Shown here piece after piece: positions 7,285 to 16,142 of a stretch of DNA of 64,000 nt. Position 1 is the first letter of the stretch; every line of letters starts with the position of its first letter. The DNA is from an uncultured Prevotella sp. GTDB taxonomy: Bacteria > Bacteroidota > Bacteroidia > Bacteroidales > Bacteroidaceae. The translations under genes and the position numbers were made by a program. The notes under the pieces were generated by a model. It worked only from the letters and a program-made list of their open reading frames with translations. It was not told the origin of the DNA and did no database searches. The stretch covers positions 62,001 through 126,000 of the forward strand of contig CAJOFA010000014.1 of the NCBI GenBank assembly GCA_905233985.1, written 5' to 3'.

Positions 7285-9660
7285 ATGAAGTTATCTGAAC
7301 TGAAAACAGGTGAGCATGGCATCATCGTCAAGGTGAAGGGCCACGGCGGTTTCCGCAAACGCATCATTGAGATGGGGTTTGTAAAAGGTGAGACCGTCGA
7401 GGTGCTGCAGAACGCACCACTACGCGACCCCATCAAATACAAGCTGATGAACTACGAGGTGTCTCTGCGCCGCCAGGAGGCAGAGATGATTGAGGTCTCC
7501 CTCCACCCTCAACCCTCAACCCTCCATCCGAACAATCACCCTTTATTCTCCACCTCGTCACTTAGAAGTGAGGCTCTGCGTCAACACCGCATTATCAACG
7601 TGGCACTGGTCGGTAATCCCAACTGCGGCAAGACATCGTTGTTCAACTTCGCCAGCGGCGCCCACGGACATGTGGGCAACTATTCAGGCGTTACCGTCGA
7701 TGCATCGGTGGCTCACGCCTCCTACTACGGATATGAGTTTAACCTGACCGACCTGCCCGGCACCTACTCCCTCTCGTGCTATTCGCCCGAGGAGCTGTAC
7801 GTGCGCCATCACCTGAACAAGCAGATGCCCGACGTGGTCATCAACGTCATTGACTCGTCGAACATCGAGCGTAACCTCTACCTGACCACCCAGCTGCTCG
7901 ACATGGACCTTCGCATGGTGTGTGCCCTCAATATGTTTGACGAGTTCGAGAACAGAGGCGACCACCTCGATCTCGACACGCTCAGCACGCTGTTCGGTAC
8001 GCCGATGATTCCCACGTCGTTCAAGAGCGGCAAGGGTGTCAAGGAGCTTTTCAAGACGGTTATTCAGGTCTATGAAGGCGCCAACAAGCAGGCACGTCAC
8101 ATCCATATCAACTACGGGCACGAGATAGAGCACGGCATCAGCCACATCCAACAGCACCTGCGTGAGGAAGAGAGTCTGCCACGACATTTCTCCACACGTT
8201 ATCTGGCCATCAAACTGCTGGAGAAGGACAAGGACATTGAGACATTGGTACGGTCGCTGCCTAATGCCGACGAGATCATCGAGGCCCGCGACATGGCGGC
8301 AGAACGAGTATTGGAAGAGACTACCGACGACAGCGAGACGGCCATCATGGATGCAAAGTACGGCTTTATACACGGTGCGCTGCGCGAGGCAGAATATTCT
8401 GCCGGAAAGAAGAAAGACACCTACCACACCACGCATCTGATTGACGACGTGCTGTCCAACAAATACCTGGGATTCCCCATCTTCTTCCTGATTCTCTTCG
8501 TGATGTTCCAAACCACATTCTCGCTCGGACAGTATCCCATGGATTGGATAGAGGCTGGCGTAGCATGGCTGGGCGAGGCAGTAGGAGGCATGTTGTCAGA
8601 AGGTCCCTTGCGCTCCATGCTGGTGGATGGCATCATCGGCGGTGTGGGTTCGGTCATCGTCTTCCTGCCGCAGATTCTCATCCTCTACTTCTTCATCTCG
8701 CTGATGGAGGACTCTGGCTATATGGCACGTGCTGCGTTCATCATGGACAAGCTGATGCACAAGATGGGGCTACACGGCAAGTCGTTCATCCCCCTGATTA
8801 TGGGCTTCGGATGTAACGTACCCGCCATCATGGGAACACGTACCATCGAGAGCCGACGGTCAAGGCTTATCACCATGCTCATCATCCCCTTCATGTCATG
8901 CTCTGCCCGACTGCCCATCTACATCATGATTGCCGGAACGTTCTTCTCGCTGCAATACCGCTCATGGGTGATTCTGTCGCTCTACGTCATCGGCATCATC
9001 GTGTCCGTTATCGTCAGCAAGATATTCGCCTCGTTCGTCATCAAAGGCGAGGACACGCCCTTTGTGATGGAGCTGCCCCCTTACCGTTGGCCCACAGCAA
9101 AAGCCACCATGCGTCATACCTGGGAGAAAGGCAAGGAATATCTGAAGAAGATGGGTGGTGTGATTCTCGTAGCCAGCATCATCGCATGGGCATTAGGCTA
9201 CTTCCCGCATGACGACACGCTGACACAGGAGCAGCAACAGGAACAGAGCTATATCGGACGTGTGGGCAAAGCCATCGAACCCGTCTTCACTCCGCAGGGG
9301 TTCAACTGGAAACTTGACGTGTCGCTCATTGCCGGTGTCGGAGCCAAGGAGATTGTGGCCTCTACCATCGGTGTGCTGTATAGCGGTGATGACTCGTTCG
9401 CTGACGATGACTCCTTCAGCGATGACAACGAGAAATACACCCGACTGCATCAAATCATGCAGCACGACGGCATTACCCCTCTGGCTGCATACTGCTACCT
9501 GCTCTTTATTTTGCTTTACTTCCCTTGCATTGCTACCATCGCAGCTATCAAGAACGAAACGGGATCGTGGCGCTGGGCACTCTTTGTCGCCGGCTACACC
9601 ACCGTCATGGCATGGGCTGTCAGCGCTGCTGTCTATAGAGTAGGATTGCTGTTCATGTAA
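7285..9660 (+). CDS. feoB: Ferrous iron transport FeoA-FeoB fusion
   Basis: N-term FeoA SH3-like domain (MKLSELKTGEHGIIVKVKGHGGFRKRIIEMGFVKGE), then GNPNCGKTSLFN G1 and FeoB permease. Confidence 0.95.
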   Translation: MKLSELKTGEHGIIVKVKGHGGFRKRIIEMGFVKGETVEVLQNAPLRDPIKYKLMNYEVSLRRQEAEMIEVSLHPQPSTLHPNNHPLFSTSSLRSEALRQHRIINVALVGNPNCGKTSLFNFASGAHGHVGNYSGVTVDASVAHASYYGYEFNLTDLPGTYSLSCYSPEELYVRHHLNKQMPDVVINVIDSSNIERNLYLTTQLLDMDLRMVCALNMFDEFENRGDHLDLDTLSTLFGTPMIPTSFKSGKGVKELFKTVIQVYEGANKQARHIHINYGHEIEHGISHIQQHLREEESLPRHFSTRYLAIKLLEKDKDIETLVRSLPNADEIIEARDMAAERVLEETTDDSETAIMDAKYGFIHGALREAEYSAGKKKDTYHTTHLIDDVLSNKYLGFPIFFLILFVMFQTTFSLGQYPMDWIEAGVAWLGEAVGGMLSEGPLRSMLVDGIIGGVGSVIVFLPQILILYFFISLMEDSGYMARAAFIMDKLMHKMGLHGKSFIPLIMGFGCNVPAIMGTRTIESRRSRLITMLIIPFMSCSARLPIYIMIAGTFFSLQYRSWVILSLYVIGIIVSVIVSKIFASFVIKGEDTPFVMELPPYRWPTAKATMRHTWEKGKEYLKKMGGVILVASIIAWALGYFPHDDTLTQEQQQEQSYIGRVGKAIEPVFTPQGFNWKLDVSLIAGVGAKEIVASTIGVLYSGDDSFADDDSFSDDNEKYTRLHQIMQHDGITPLAAYCYLLFILLYFPCIATIAAIKNETGSWRWALFVAGYTTVMAWAVSAAVYRVGLLFM
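7501..7528 (+). repeat. Intragenic heptamer tract CTCCACC CTCAACC CTCAACC CTCCATC
   Basis: 7-nt periodicity in the FeoA-FeoB linker. Confidence 0.85.
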
Positions 9661-11234
9661 AGCGCACACATATCGGCACATCGTTCACCGTCAATAGCGG
9701 CAGAAACGATGCCACCAGCATAACCTGCCCCCTCACCGCAAGGGAATAGTCCCTGTACTTGTATGTGCATCAGCGTTTCCGGATGGCGAACGATTCGGAC
9801 AGGCGCCGACGTGCGTGTCTCCACAGCTATCAATACCGCCTCGTTGGTAAGGAATCCGTGTGCCTGACGTCCGAAGACCCTGAAGCCTTGTTGCAGGCGC
9901 TGAGTCACCAACGACGGCAGCCAGAAATGAAGCGGTGAAGAGAGTAATCCCGGGGCATAGCTCGAACGGGGCAGGTCAAAACTCAGGCGCCCGTTCACGA
10001 AGTCAGCCATACGTTGTGCCGGTGCTGTCTGCTTCCGATTACCCTGTTGCCAGCAGTCACGTTCCAGCTGCTCCTGAAAGGCCAGCATCTTCAATTCTTC
10101 ATTCTTCGTCCTTAATTCTTCATTCTTCATTCTTAATTCTTCATTAAAAATGTCCTCCGGTCGCACCTCCACCACCATGCCGGAGTTCGACCACTGCCCT
10201 CCACGATTGCTGGGTGACATGCCATTGACCACGATCTGCTCATGGTCCGTGGCAGCAGGAATAACGAAACCGCCAGGACACATACAGAAAGAATAGACAC
10301 CCCGTTCTTCCACCTGTGTCACAAAACTGTATTCCGCTGCAGGTAAGTACTTTCCGCGCCCGTCCTTCGAGTGGTACTGAATGCTGTCAATCAATGCCGA
10401 AGGGTGCTCTAAACGCACACCGACAGCGATACCCTTGGGCTCCATTTTCACCTTCGCCTCGGCCAGATACCGATAGACATCACGTGCCGAATGACCTGTA
10501 GCCAAAATCACAGGGCCAAGGTACTCTTTGCCCCCTGCCTCAACACCTTCAACCCTCCACCCTCCACAAAAGAGAAGTCTCGTCATCTTCGTCTGGAAGT
10601 GTACCTCACCGCCACAACGGAGGATGGTGTTACGCATATTCTCGATGACACGCGGCAGGCGGTCGGTACCGATATGCGGATGAGCATCTGCGAGGATTGC
10701 CGTTGATGCCCCGTGCTGGCAGAAGACGTTGAGGATTTTCTCTACTGAACCACGTTTCTTGGAACGGGTGTAGAGTTTGCCGTCCGAGTAGGCACCTGCC
10801 CCACCCTCACCGAACGAGTAGTTGCTCTCTGGGTCCACACACTGGTCACGGCTGATGCGTGCCAAGTCCTTCTTGCGCTCATGCACGTCCTTGCCCCGTT
10901 CGATGACGATGGGACGAAAACCGTTCTCTATCAGTCGCAGGGCGGCAAACAGTCCTCCAGGTCCTGCTCCGACAACGATAACCTGCGGACGGTCACTTAC
11001 GTCGAGGTACTCCGTATGCTGATACTCATCATCTGTCGGGACCTCGTTCACATAGAGTCGCACCTTCAGGTTCACATAGATGGTACGCTGACGCGCATCA
11101 ATGCTACGCTTCAGCACCCGTACAGCCGTTATCTCACTCTCACGCAAGCCCTTCTCGCTGGCTAAGTAATGCCGTAGGGTCTGCTCATTAGCCGCCACCT
11201 GAGGCAGCACACGCAGTTGCAGTTCCTCTGTCAT
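9633..11234 (-). CDS. FAD-dependent oxidoreductase (NAD(P)/FAD-binding, YtfE-unrelated 'dehydrogenase' family)
   Basis: VIVVGAGPGGLFAALRLIENGFRPIVIERGKDVHERKKD; YSFGEGGAGAYSDGKLYTR; KQTAPAQRMADFV. Confidence 0.85.
   Translation of the reverse strand: MTEELQLRVLPQVAANEQTLRHYLASEKGLRESEITAVRVLKRSIDARQRTIYVNLKVRLYVNEVPTDDEYQHTEYLDVSDRPQVIVVGAGPGGLFAALRLIENGFRPIVIERGKDVHERKKDLARISRDQCVDPESNYSFGEGGAGAYSDGKLYTRSKKRGSVEKILNVFCQHGASTAILADAHPHIGTDRLPRVIENMRNTILRCGGEVHFQTKMTRLLFCGGWRVEGVEAGGKEYLGPVILATGHSARDVYRYLAEAKVKMEPKGIAVGVRLEHPSALIDSIQYHSKDGRGKYLPAAEYSFVTQVEERGVYSFCMCPGGFVIPAATDHEQIVVNGMSPSNRGGQWSNSGMVVEVRPEDIFNEELRMKNEELRTKNEELKMLAFQEQLERDCWQQGNRKQTAPAQRMADFVNGRLSFDLPRSSYAPGLLSSPLHFWLPSLVTQRLQQGFRVFGRQAHGFLTNEAVLIAVETRTSAPVRIVRHPETLMHIQVQGLFPCGEGAGYAGGIVSAAIDGERCADMCALYMNSNPTL
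10094..10142 (+). repeat. Intragenic heptamer tract (ATTCTTN)x7
   Basis: ATTCTTC ATTCTTC GTCCTTA ATTCTTC ATTCTTC ATTCTTA ATTCTTC; encodes NEELRMKNEELRTKNEELKM on minus strand. Confidence 0.95.
10540..10567 (+). repeat. Intragenic CT-rich heptamer tract (CTTCAAC CCTCCAC CCTCCAC)
   Basis: 7-nt periodicity in FAD oxidoreductase gene; same family as 7501 and 13053. Confidence 0.7.
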
Positions 11235-11275
11235 GTTTGTTCGTTTATGGCTGCGAAGGTACGAAAAAAATTAAT

Positions 11276-11303
11276 ATTCTTCATTCTTAATTCTTCATTC
11301 TTA
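11276..11303 (+). repeat. Intergenic heptamer tract (ATTCTTN)x4
   Basis: ATTCTTC ATTCTTA ATTCTTC ATTCTTA between divergent genes. Confidence 0.9.
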
Positions 11304-11356
11304 ATTTTATTTAATAACTTTGCAGCCGCTATCATATCAACAGAAAGAAAAAAGCC

Positions 11357-14161
11357 ATGAGCGAATACATAGAGATTAAGGGAGCAAGGGTCAATAACCT
11401 GAAGAACGTGGACGTGAAAATTCCTCGCGACAAGTTCGTCGTGATTGCCGGCGTAAGCGGCAGCGGCAAGTCGAGCCTGGCGTTCGACACGCTCTATGCC
11501 GAAGGACAACGCCGCTATGTGGAAAGCCTGTCAAGCTATGCGCGTCAGTTCTTAGGGCGCATGCATAAGCCTGAGTGTGACTTTATCAAGGGTTTGCCAC
11601 CAGCCATCGCCATCGAGCAGAAGGTCATCTCACGCAACCCGCGAAGCACCGTCGGCACGACAACGGAGATATACGAATACCTGCGACTGCTCTTTGCACG
11701 CATCGGACATACCTACTCCCCCATCTCAGGACAAGAAGTGAAGCGCCACTCCACCGAGGACATCATCCAGTGTGTGCAGCAGTATGCTCCGGGCACACGC
11801 TTCGTCATCATGGCTCCCATCCATCCCGTCGAGGGCCGCACGATGGAGAAGCAGCTGCAGATGTATATGCAGAACGGCTATGTACGACTTTCCGTGAACG
11901 GGGAAATCATGCGCATCGAAGACTATCTTCAGTCCTCCACCCTCAACGTTCTCTATCTCGTCATTGACCGCCTGTCTGTCGATGGCACGAAGGACAGCAT
12001 CTCCCGCCTCATCGACTCTGCTGAGACTGCTTTCTATGAGGGTGACGGCGAGCTGCGCCTGATGGTTCACCCATCGGGCATCACTTACGACTTCTCCACC
12101 CGTTTCGAAGCCGACGGCATCACCTTCGAAGAGCCTTCCGACAGCATGTTCTCGTTCAACTCGCCCGTAGGAGCCTGTCCTGAGTGTCAGGGCTTCGGTA
12201 AGATTATCGGCATTGACGAGCACCTGGTCATTCCCAACACGACACTCTCCGTTTATGACGGCTGCGTGCTCTGCTGGCACGGTGAGAAGATGGGCATGTG
12301 GCGCGAGGAGTTCTGCCGGCGTGCCGCCAAGTATGATTTCCCCATCTTCGAGCCCTACATGAACCTAACGCGGCAGCAGAAGGACTGGCTCTGGCACGGA
12401 CTGCCCAGCGACGGTCAGAGAGACCCGCACGAAAGAGTATCCATCGATGCCTTCTTCGAGATGGTCAGGGAGAACCAGTACAAGATACAATACCGCGTCA
12501 TGCTGAGCCGCTATCGTGGCAAAACTACCTGCACCGCCTGTCACGGCACACGCCTGAAGCCCGAGGCAGAATACGTGAAGATTGACGGGCGCAGCATCAC
12601 CGACCTGGTGGAAATGCCCATCGTCAGACTCAAGGAGTGGTTTGACAGGCTGGAGCTGCCCCAGCAGGAAATGGAGATTGGCCATCGGTTGTTTGCCGAA
12701 ATCAATTCACGTCTGCAGTTTCTGCTTGACGTAGGACTTGGCTACCTCACACTGAACCGCCCGTCAAACACGCTCAGCGGTGGAGAAAGCCAGCGCATCA
12801 ACCTCACCACGTCGCTTGGCTCGTCGCTTGTAGGCTCGCTATATATCCTCGATGAGCCCAGCATCGGACTGCACTCCCGTGACACCGACCGCCTCATCCA
12901 CGTCATCAAGGAGCTGCGTGACATCGGCAACACCGTCATAGTAGTGGAACACGACGAGGAAATCATGCGTGCAGCCGACCATCTCATTGACGTTGGTCCC
13001 GACGCCGGACGACTGGGCGGTGAAATCGTCTATGAAGGAAGCATCCCTGACTCACCCTCCACCCTTCACCTTCCAGCCTCCACCCTCAATCGCTCCCATA
13101 CCATCAATTATCTGCTCCATCAGGAGCAAATCCCCGTGCCTAAGAGCCGGCGCAAGTGGAACCTCAGCATACAGATCAATGGTGCACGGATGAACAACCT
13201 GAAAGGCATCGATGTCACCTTCCCGTTGAATGTGATGACAGTTGTCACCGGTGTTTCAGGCTCCGGCAAGTCCAGTTTGGTGAAGGGCATCCTCTACCCT
13301 GCCATTCGGCGTCACATGGGTGAGGTCAGCGACCCGCCAGGCGAGTATCTGCAACTGACGGGCGACCTGAAGGCTGTCAGTCACGTGGAGTTTGTGGACC
13401 AGAATCCCATCGGCAAGTCCACACGTTCCAATCCTGCCACCTATGTCAAGGCCTACGATGCCATCCGCGAGCTCTACGCCGCACAGCCCCTCTCACAGCA
13501 GATGGGATTCACCAGCCAGTATTTCTCGTTCAATACTGACGGAGGACGTTGCGACGAGTGTAAGGGAGCTGGCACCATTACCGTAGAGATGCAGTTCATG
13601 GCCGACCTCGTGCTGGAGTGCGAAGCCTGTCACGGGCACCGTTTCAAACGTGACATCCTCGACGTGCAGTACCACGGCAAGAACATTGACGACGTACTGA
13701 ACATGACCATCTCGGAAGCAATAGAATTCTTCGCTAAGGAACCACAGATTATCAAGCGCCTGAAGACATTGGAAGATGTCGGTCTGGGTTATATCAAACT
13801 CGGACAGAACTCGTCATCGCTCTCCGGCGGTGAGAACCAGCGCGTCAAGCTCGCCTATTTCATCGGACAGGAGCGACAGGAGCCGACACTCTTTATCTTC
13901 GACGAACCCACTACAGGACTTCACTTCCACGACATCCAGCGTCTGCTCAAGGCCTTCGATGCCCTGATAGAGCGCGGACACACCATCCTCGTCATCGAGC
14001 ATAACATGGAAATCATCAAGAGTGCCGACTACGTCATTGACCTCGGCCCTGATGGTGGTGACAGAGGTGGCGAACTGGTTGTCAGCGGTACTCCCGAGGA
14101 CATTGCCGCATGCAAAAACAGCATCACAGGAAAGTACCTGCAAGAGAAGCTAAGCCTGTAA
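11357..14161 (+). CDS. uvrA: Excinuclease ABC subunit A
   Basis: GVSGSGKSSLAFDTLYAEGQRRYVESLSSYARQFLGRM; LSGGESQRINL; Zn-finger CPEC/CxxC; second ABC domain. Confidence 0.97.
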   Translation: MSEYIEIKGARVNNLKNVDVKIPRDKFVVIAGVSGSGKSSLAFDTLYAEGQRRYVESLSSYARQFLGRMHKPECDFIKGLPPAIAIEQKVISRNPRSTVGTTTEIYEYLRLLFARIGHTYSPISGQEVKRHSTEDIIQCVQQYAPGTRFVIMAPIHPVEGRTMEKQLQMYMQNGYVRLSVNGEIMRIEDYLQSSTLNVLYLVIDRLSVDGTKDSISRLIDSAETAFYEGDGELRLMVHPSGITYDFSTRFEADGITFEEPSDSMFSFNSPVGACPECQGFGKIIGIDEHLVIPNTTLSVYDGCVLCWHGEKMGMWREEFCRRAAKYDFPIFEPYMNLTRQQKDWLWHGLPSDGQRDPHERVSIDAFFEMVRENQYKIQYRVMLSRYRGKTTCTACHGTRLKPEAEYVKIDGRSITDLVEMPIVRLKEWFDRLELPQQEMEIGHRLFAEINSRLQFLLDVGLGYLTLNRPSNTLSGGESQRINLTTSLGSSLVGSLYILDEPSIGLHSRDTDRLIHVIKELRDIGNTVIVVEHDEEIMRAADHLIDVGPDAGRLGGEIVYEGSIPDSPSTLHLPASTLNRSHTINYLLHQEQIPVPKSRRKWNLSIQINGARMNNLKGIDVTFPLNVMTVVTGVSGSGKSSLVKGILYPAIRRHMGEVSDPPGEYLQLTGDLKAVSHVEFVDQNPIGKSTRSNPATYVKAYDAIRELYAAQPLSQQMGFTSQYFSFNTDGGRCDECKGAGTITVEMQFMADLVLECEACHGHRFKRDILDVQYHGKNIDDVLNMTISEAIEFFAKEPQIIKRLKTLEDVGLGYIKLGQNSSSLSGGENQRVKLAYFIGQERQEPTLFIFDEPTTGLHFHDIQRLLKAFDALIERGHTILVIEHNMEIIKSADYVIDLGPDGGDRGGELVVSGTPEDIAACKNSITGKYLQEKLSL
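13053..13087 (+). repeat. Intragenic heptamer tract (CACCCTC)x5
   Basis: CACCCTC CACCCTT CACCTTC CAGCCTC CACCCTC within uvrA. Confidence 0.9.
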
Positions 14162-14211
14162 GCACAAAGGTGATTTGTGACTATAATATTTGGTAATTAG
14201 AAAAAAAGTGT

Positions 14212-14219
14212 TACCTTTG
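14212..14219 (+). promoter_or_regulatory. -7 element TACCTTTG
   Basis: TAnnTTTG 30 nt upstream of CotH-like CDS. Confidence 0.55.
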
Positions 14220-14248
14220 CATATTCATTTTAATAAAAAGACAAAACC

Positions 14249-16129
14249 ATGATACAAAAGTATTTACTTAATAAGAATCGTATTATGTGCCTGGAGCTGC
14301 TGCTGATGATGTGGCCGACAGGCGTTATGGCTGATGACGGGAAACTGAGCGGTACGGTGATTGGTACTGCAGAGTCGGTGGATTACTCCACATCACAGCA
14401 GTCAACGACGGTGAACACACGTGAGATGGCGTTTGACGGTGACTTGAACACCTGCTTCGCCTCATGGGAGCGTAGTTACACATGGACGGGCCTCGACTTG
14501 GGCACTCCCCACGTCATCACGAAGGTGGGATGGTCGCCACGCAATGACAGCCAAGGTCCCAAGCGTGTGGTGCTGGGCGTGTTCGAGGGCTCCAACCGTG
14601 AGGACTTCATGGATGCCCTTCCGCTCTATATCATCACCGAGCAGGGTGTCATCGGACAGATGTCGTATGCTGATGTCAGCTGTTCAGCCGGTTTTCGCTA
14701 TGTGCGCTATGTGGGTCCTTCAGATGCCCGTTGCAACATTGCCGAACTGGAGTTCTATGGCCATGAAGGTGAGGGTGACAACAGCCAGCTCTATCAGCTC
14801 ACAAATCTCCCGACGGTGAGTATTCATACACAGGACGGCGTCATCCCCTTTGACAAGGAAACGGAGATTTCTTCACAGATTATCATCATCTCCGACAACG
14901 GTACGAAGCTCCTCTCTGAACCTGGTGGGGTACGCGAGCGTGGCAACTACTCACGAACCTTCCCCAAGAAACCCTACCGCATCAAGTTCGACAAGAAACA
15001 GAAAGTGCTGGATGCACCTGACAAGGCCAAGAAGTGGACGCTCATCAACAACTACGGCGACAAGACGCTGATGCGTAACCTGCTGGCTTTCGAAATCAGC
15101 CGTATGATGGGAATGCCCTACACACCCTACGGCACAGCAGTCGATGTGATGCTGAACGGTGAATACAAGGGCTGTTACCAGCTCTGCGACCAGATAGAGG
15201 TGAACAGTGGACGTGTCAACATCACGGAGATGGCACCCGAGGACATCGAAGGTGAAGCACTCACAGGGGGCTACCTCTTCGAGATTGATGCCTATGCCTA
15301 TGACGAAGTGTCGATGTTTACGTCGGCCAAGGGCAACCCCGTCACTATCAAGTCACCCAAGGATGACGAGATTGTGCCTGAACAATCAGCCTACATCGAA
15401 GACTACTTCAACAAAATGGAGCGCCAATGGAAGACGTACCTCGACCTCAACACCTTCCTGCGCCATTTTCTCGTCGGAGAATTGTCGGGCAACACGGACA
15501 CTTACTGGAGCGTCTATATGTATAAGGAACGCAACGACGAAATGATTTATACCGGCCCCGTGTGGGACTTCGACCTCGCCTTTGAGAACGACAATCGCAC
15601 CTATCCTATCATGAGCAAGACGGATTACATCTATCGTAGCGGAGGCAGTTGTGCGGGTAATATGAAGAGCTTTGTTGACCGCATCGTGGTGAGCGATGCT
15701 GCTTCACGTGCCCAGTTGCTGACGATCTGGGACGAGGTGCGTCAGGGTGGATTGACTGAGGAATATCTGGTTAACTTCATTGACCAGATGGAGCAGACAC
15801 TCGACCAATCGCAACAACTGAACTTCACACGCTGGCCCATCATGAACAAGAAGGTGCATCAGAACCCCGTTATCTGGGGTAGTTATGCTGCTGAGGTGCA
15901 GAACGTGCGGCGTTACATTACGGAGCGCATCGCATGGATGGACAACAAACTGGGTTACACCTACGAGCCCCCCTCATCCGTTACAGTCTCACGCTCGACG
16001 CTCAACGAACAGCCCTGCGCTGTCTATTCATTGCAAGGCCGCTATTGTGGCAACAGTTTGCAGGGATTGGCCAGCGGCACGTATATCGTGGTGCAGAACC
16101 AGAAAGCCCGTAAAGTGGTGGTGAAATAA
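14249..16129 (+). CDS. CotH kinase family protein with N-terminal F5/8-type C-like domain and putative T9SS C-terminal signal
   Basis: GGVRERGNYSRTFPKKPYRIKF, GEYKGCYQLCDQIEV (CotH); C-term AVYSLQGRYCGNSLQGLASGTYIVVQNQKARKVVVK. Confidence 0.85.
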   Translation: MIQKYLLNKNRIMCLELLLMMWPTGVMADDGKLSGTVIGTAESVDYSTSQQSTTVNTREMAFDGDLNTCFASWERSYTWTGLDLGTPHVITKVGWSPRNDSQGPKRVVLGVFEGSNREDFMDALPLYIITEQGVIGQMSYADVSCSAGFRYVRYVGPSDARCNIAELEFYGHEGEGDNSQLYQLTNLPTVSIHTQDGVIPFDKETEISSQIIIISDNGTKLLSEPGGVRERGNYSRTFPKKPYRIKFDKKQKVLDAPDKAKKWTLINNYGDKTLMRNLLAFEISRMMGMPYTPYGTAVDVMLNGEYKGCYQLCDQIEVNSGRVNITEMAPEDIEGEALTGGYLFEIDAYAYDEVSMFTSAKGNPVTIKSPKDDEIVPEQSAYIEDYFNKMERQWKTYLDLNTFLRHFLVGELSGNTDTYWSVYMYKERNDEMIYTGPVWDFDLAFENDNRTYPIMSKTDYIYRSGGSCAGNMKSFVDRIVVSDAASRAQLLTIWDEVRQGGLTEEYLVNFIDQMEQTLDQSQQLNFTRWPIMNKKVHQNPVIWGSYAAEVQNVRRYITERIAWMDNKLGYTYEPPSSVTVSRSTLNEQPCAVYSLQGRYCGNSLQGLASGTYIVVQNQKARKVVVK

Positions 16130-16142
16130 GGGAGAAGATAGC

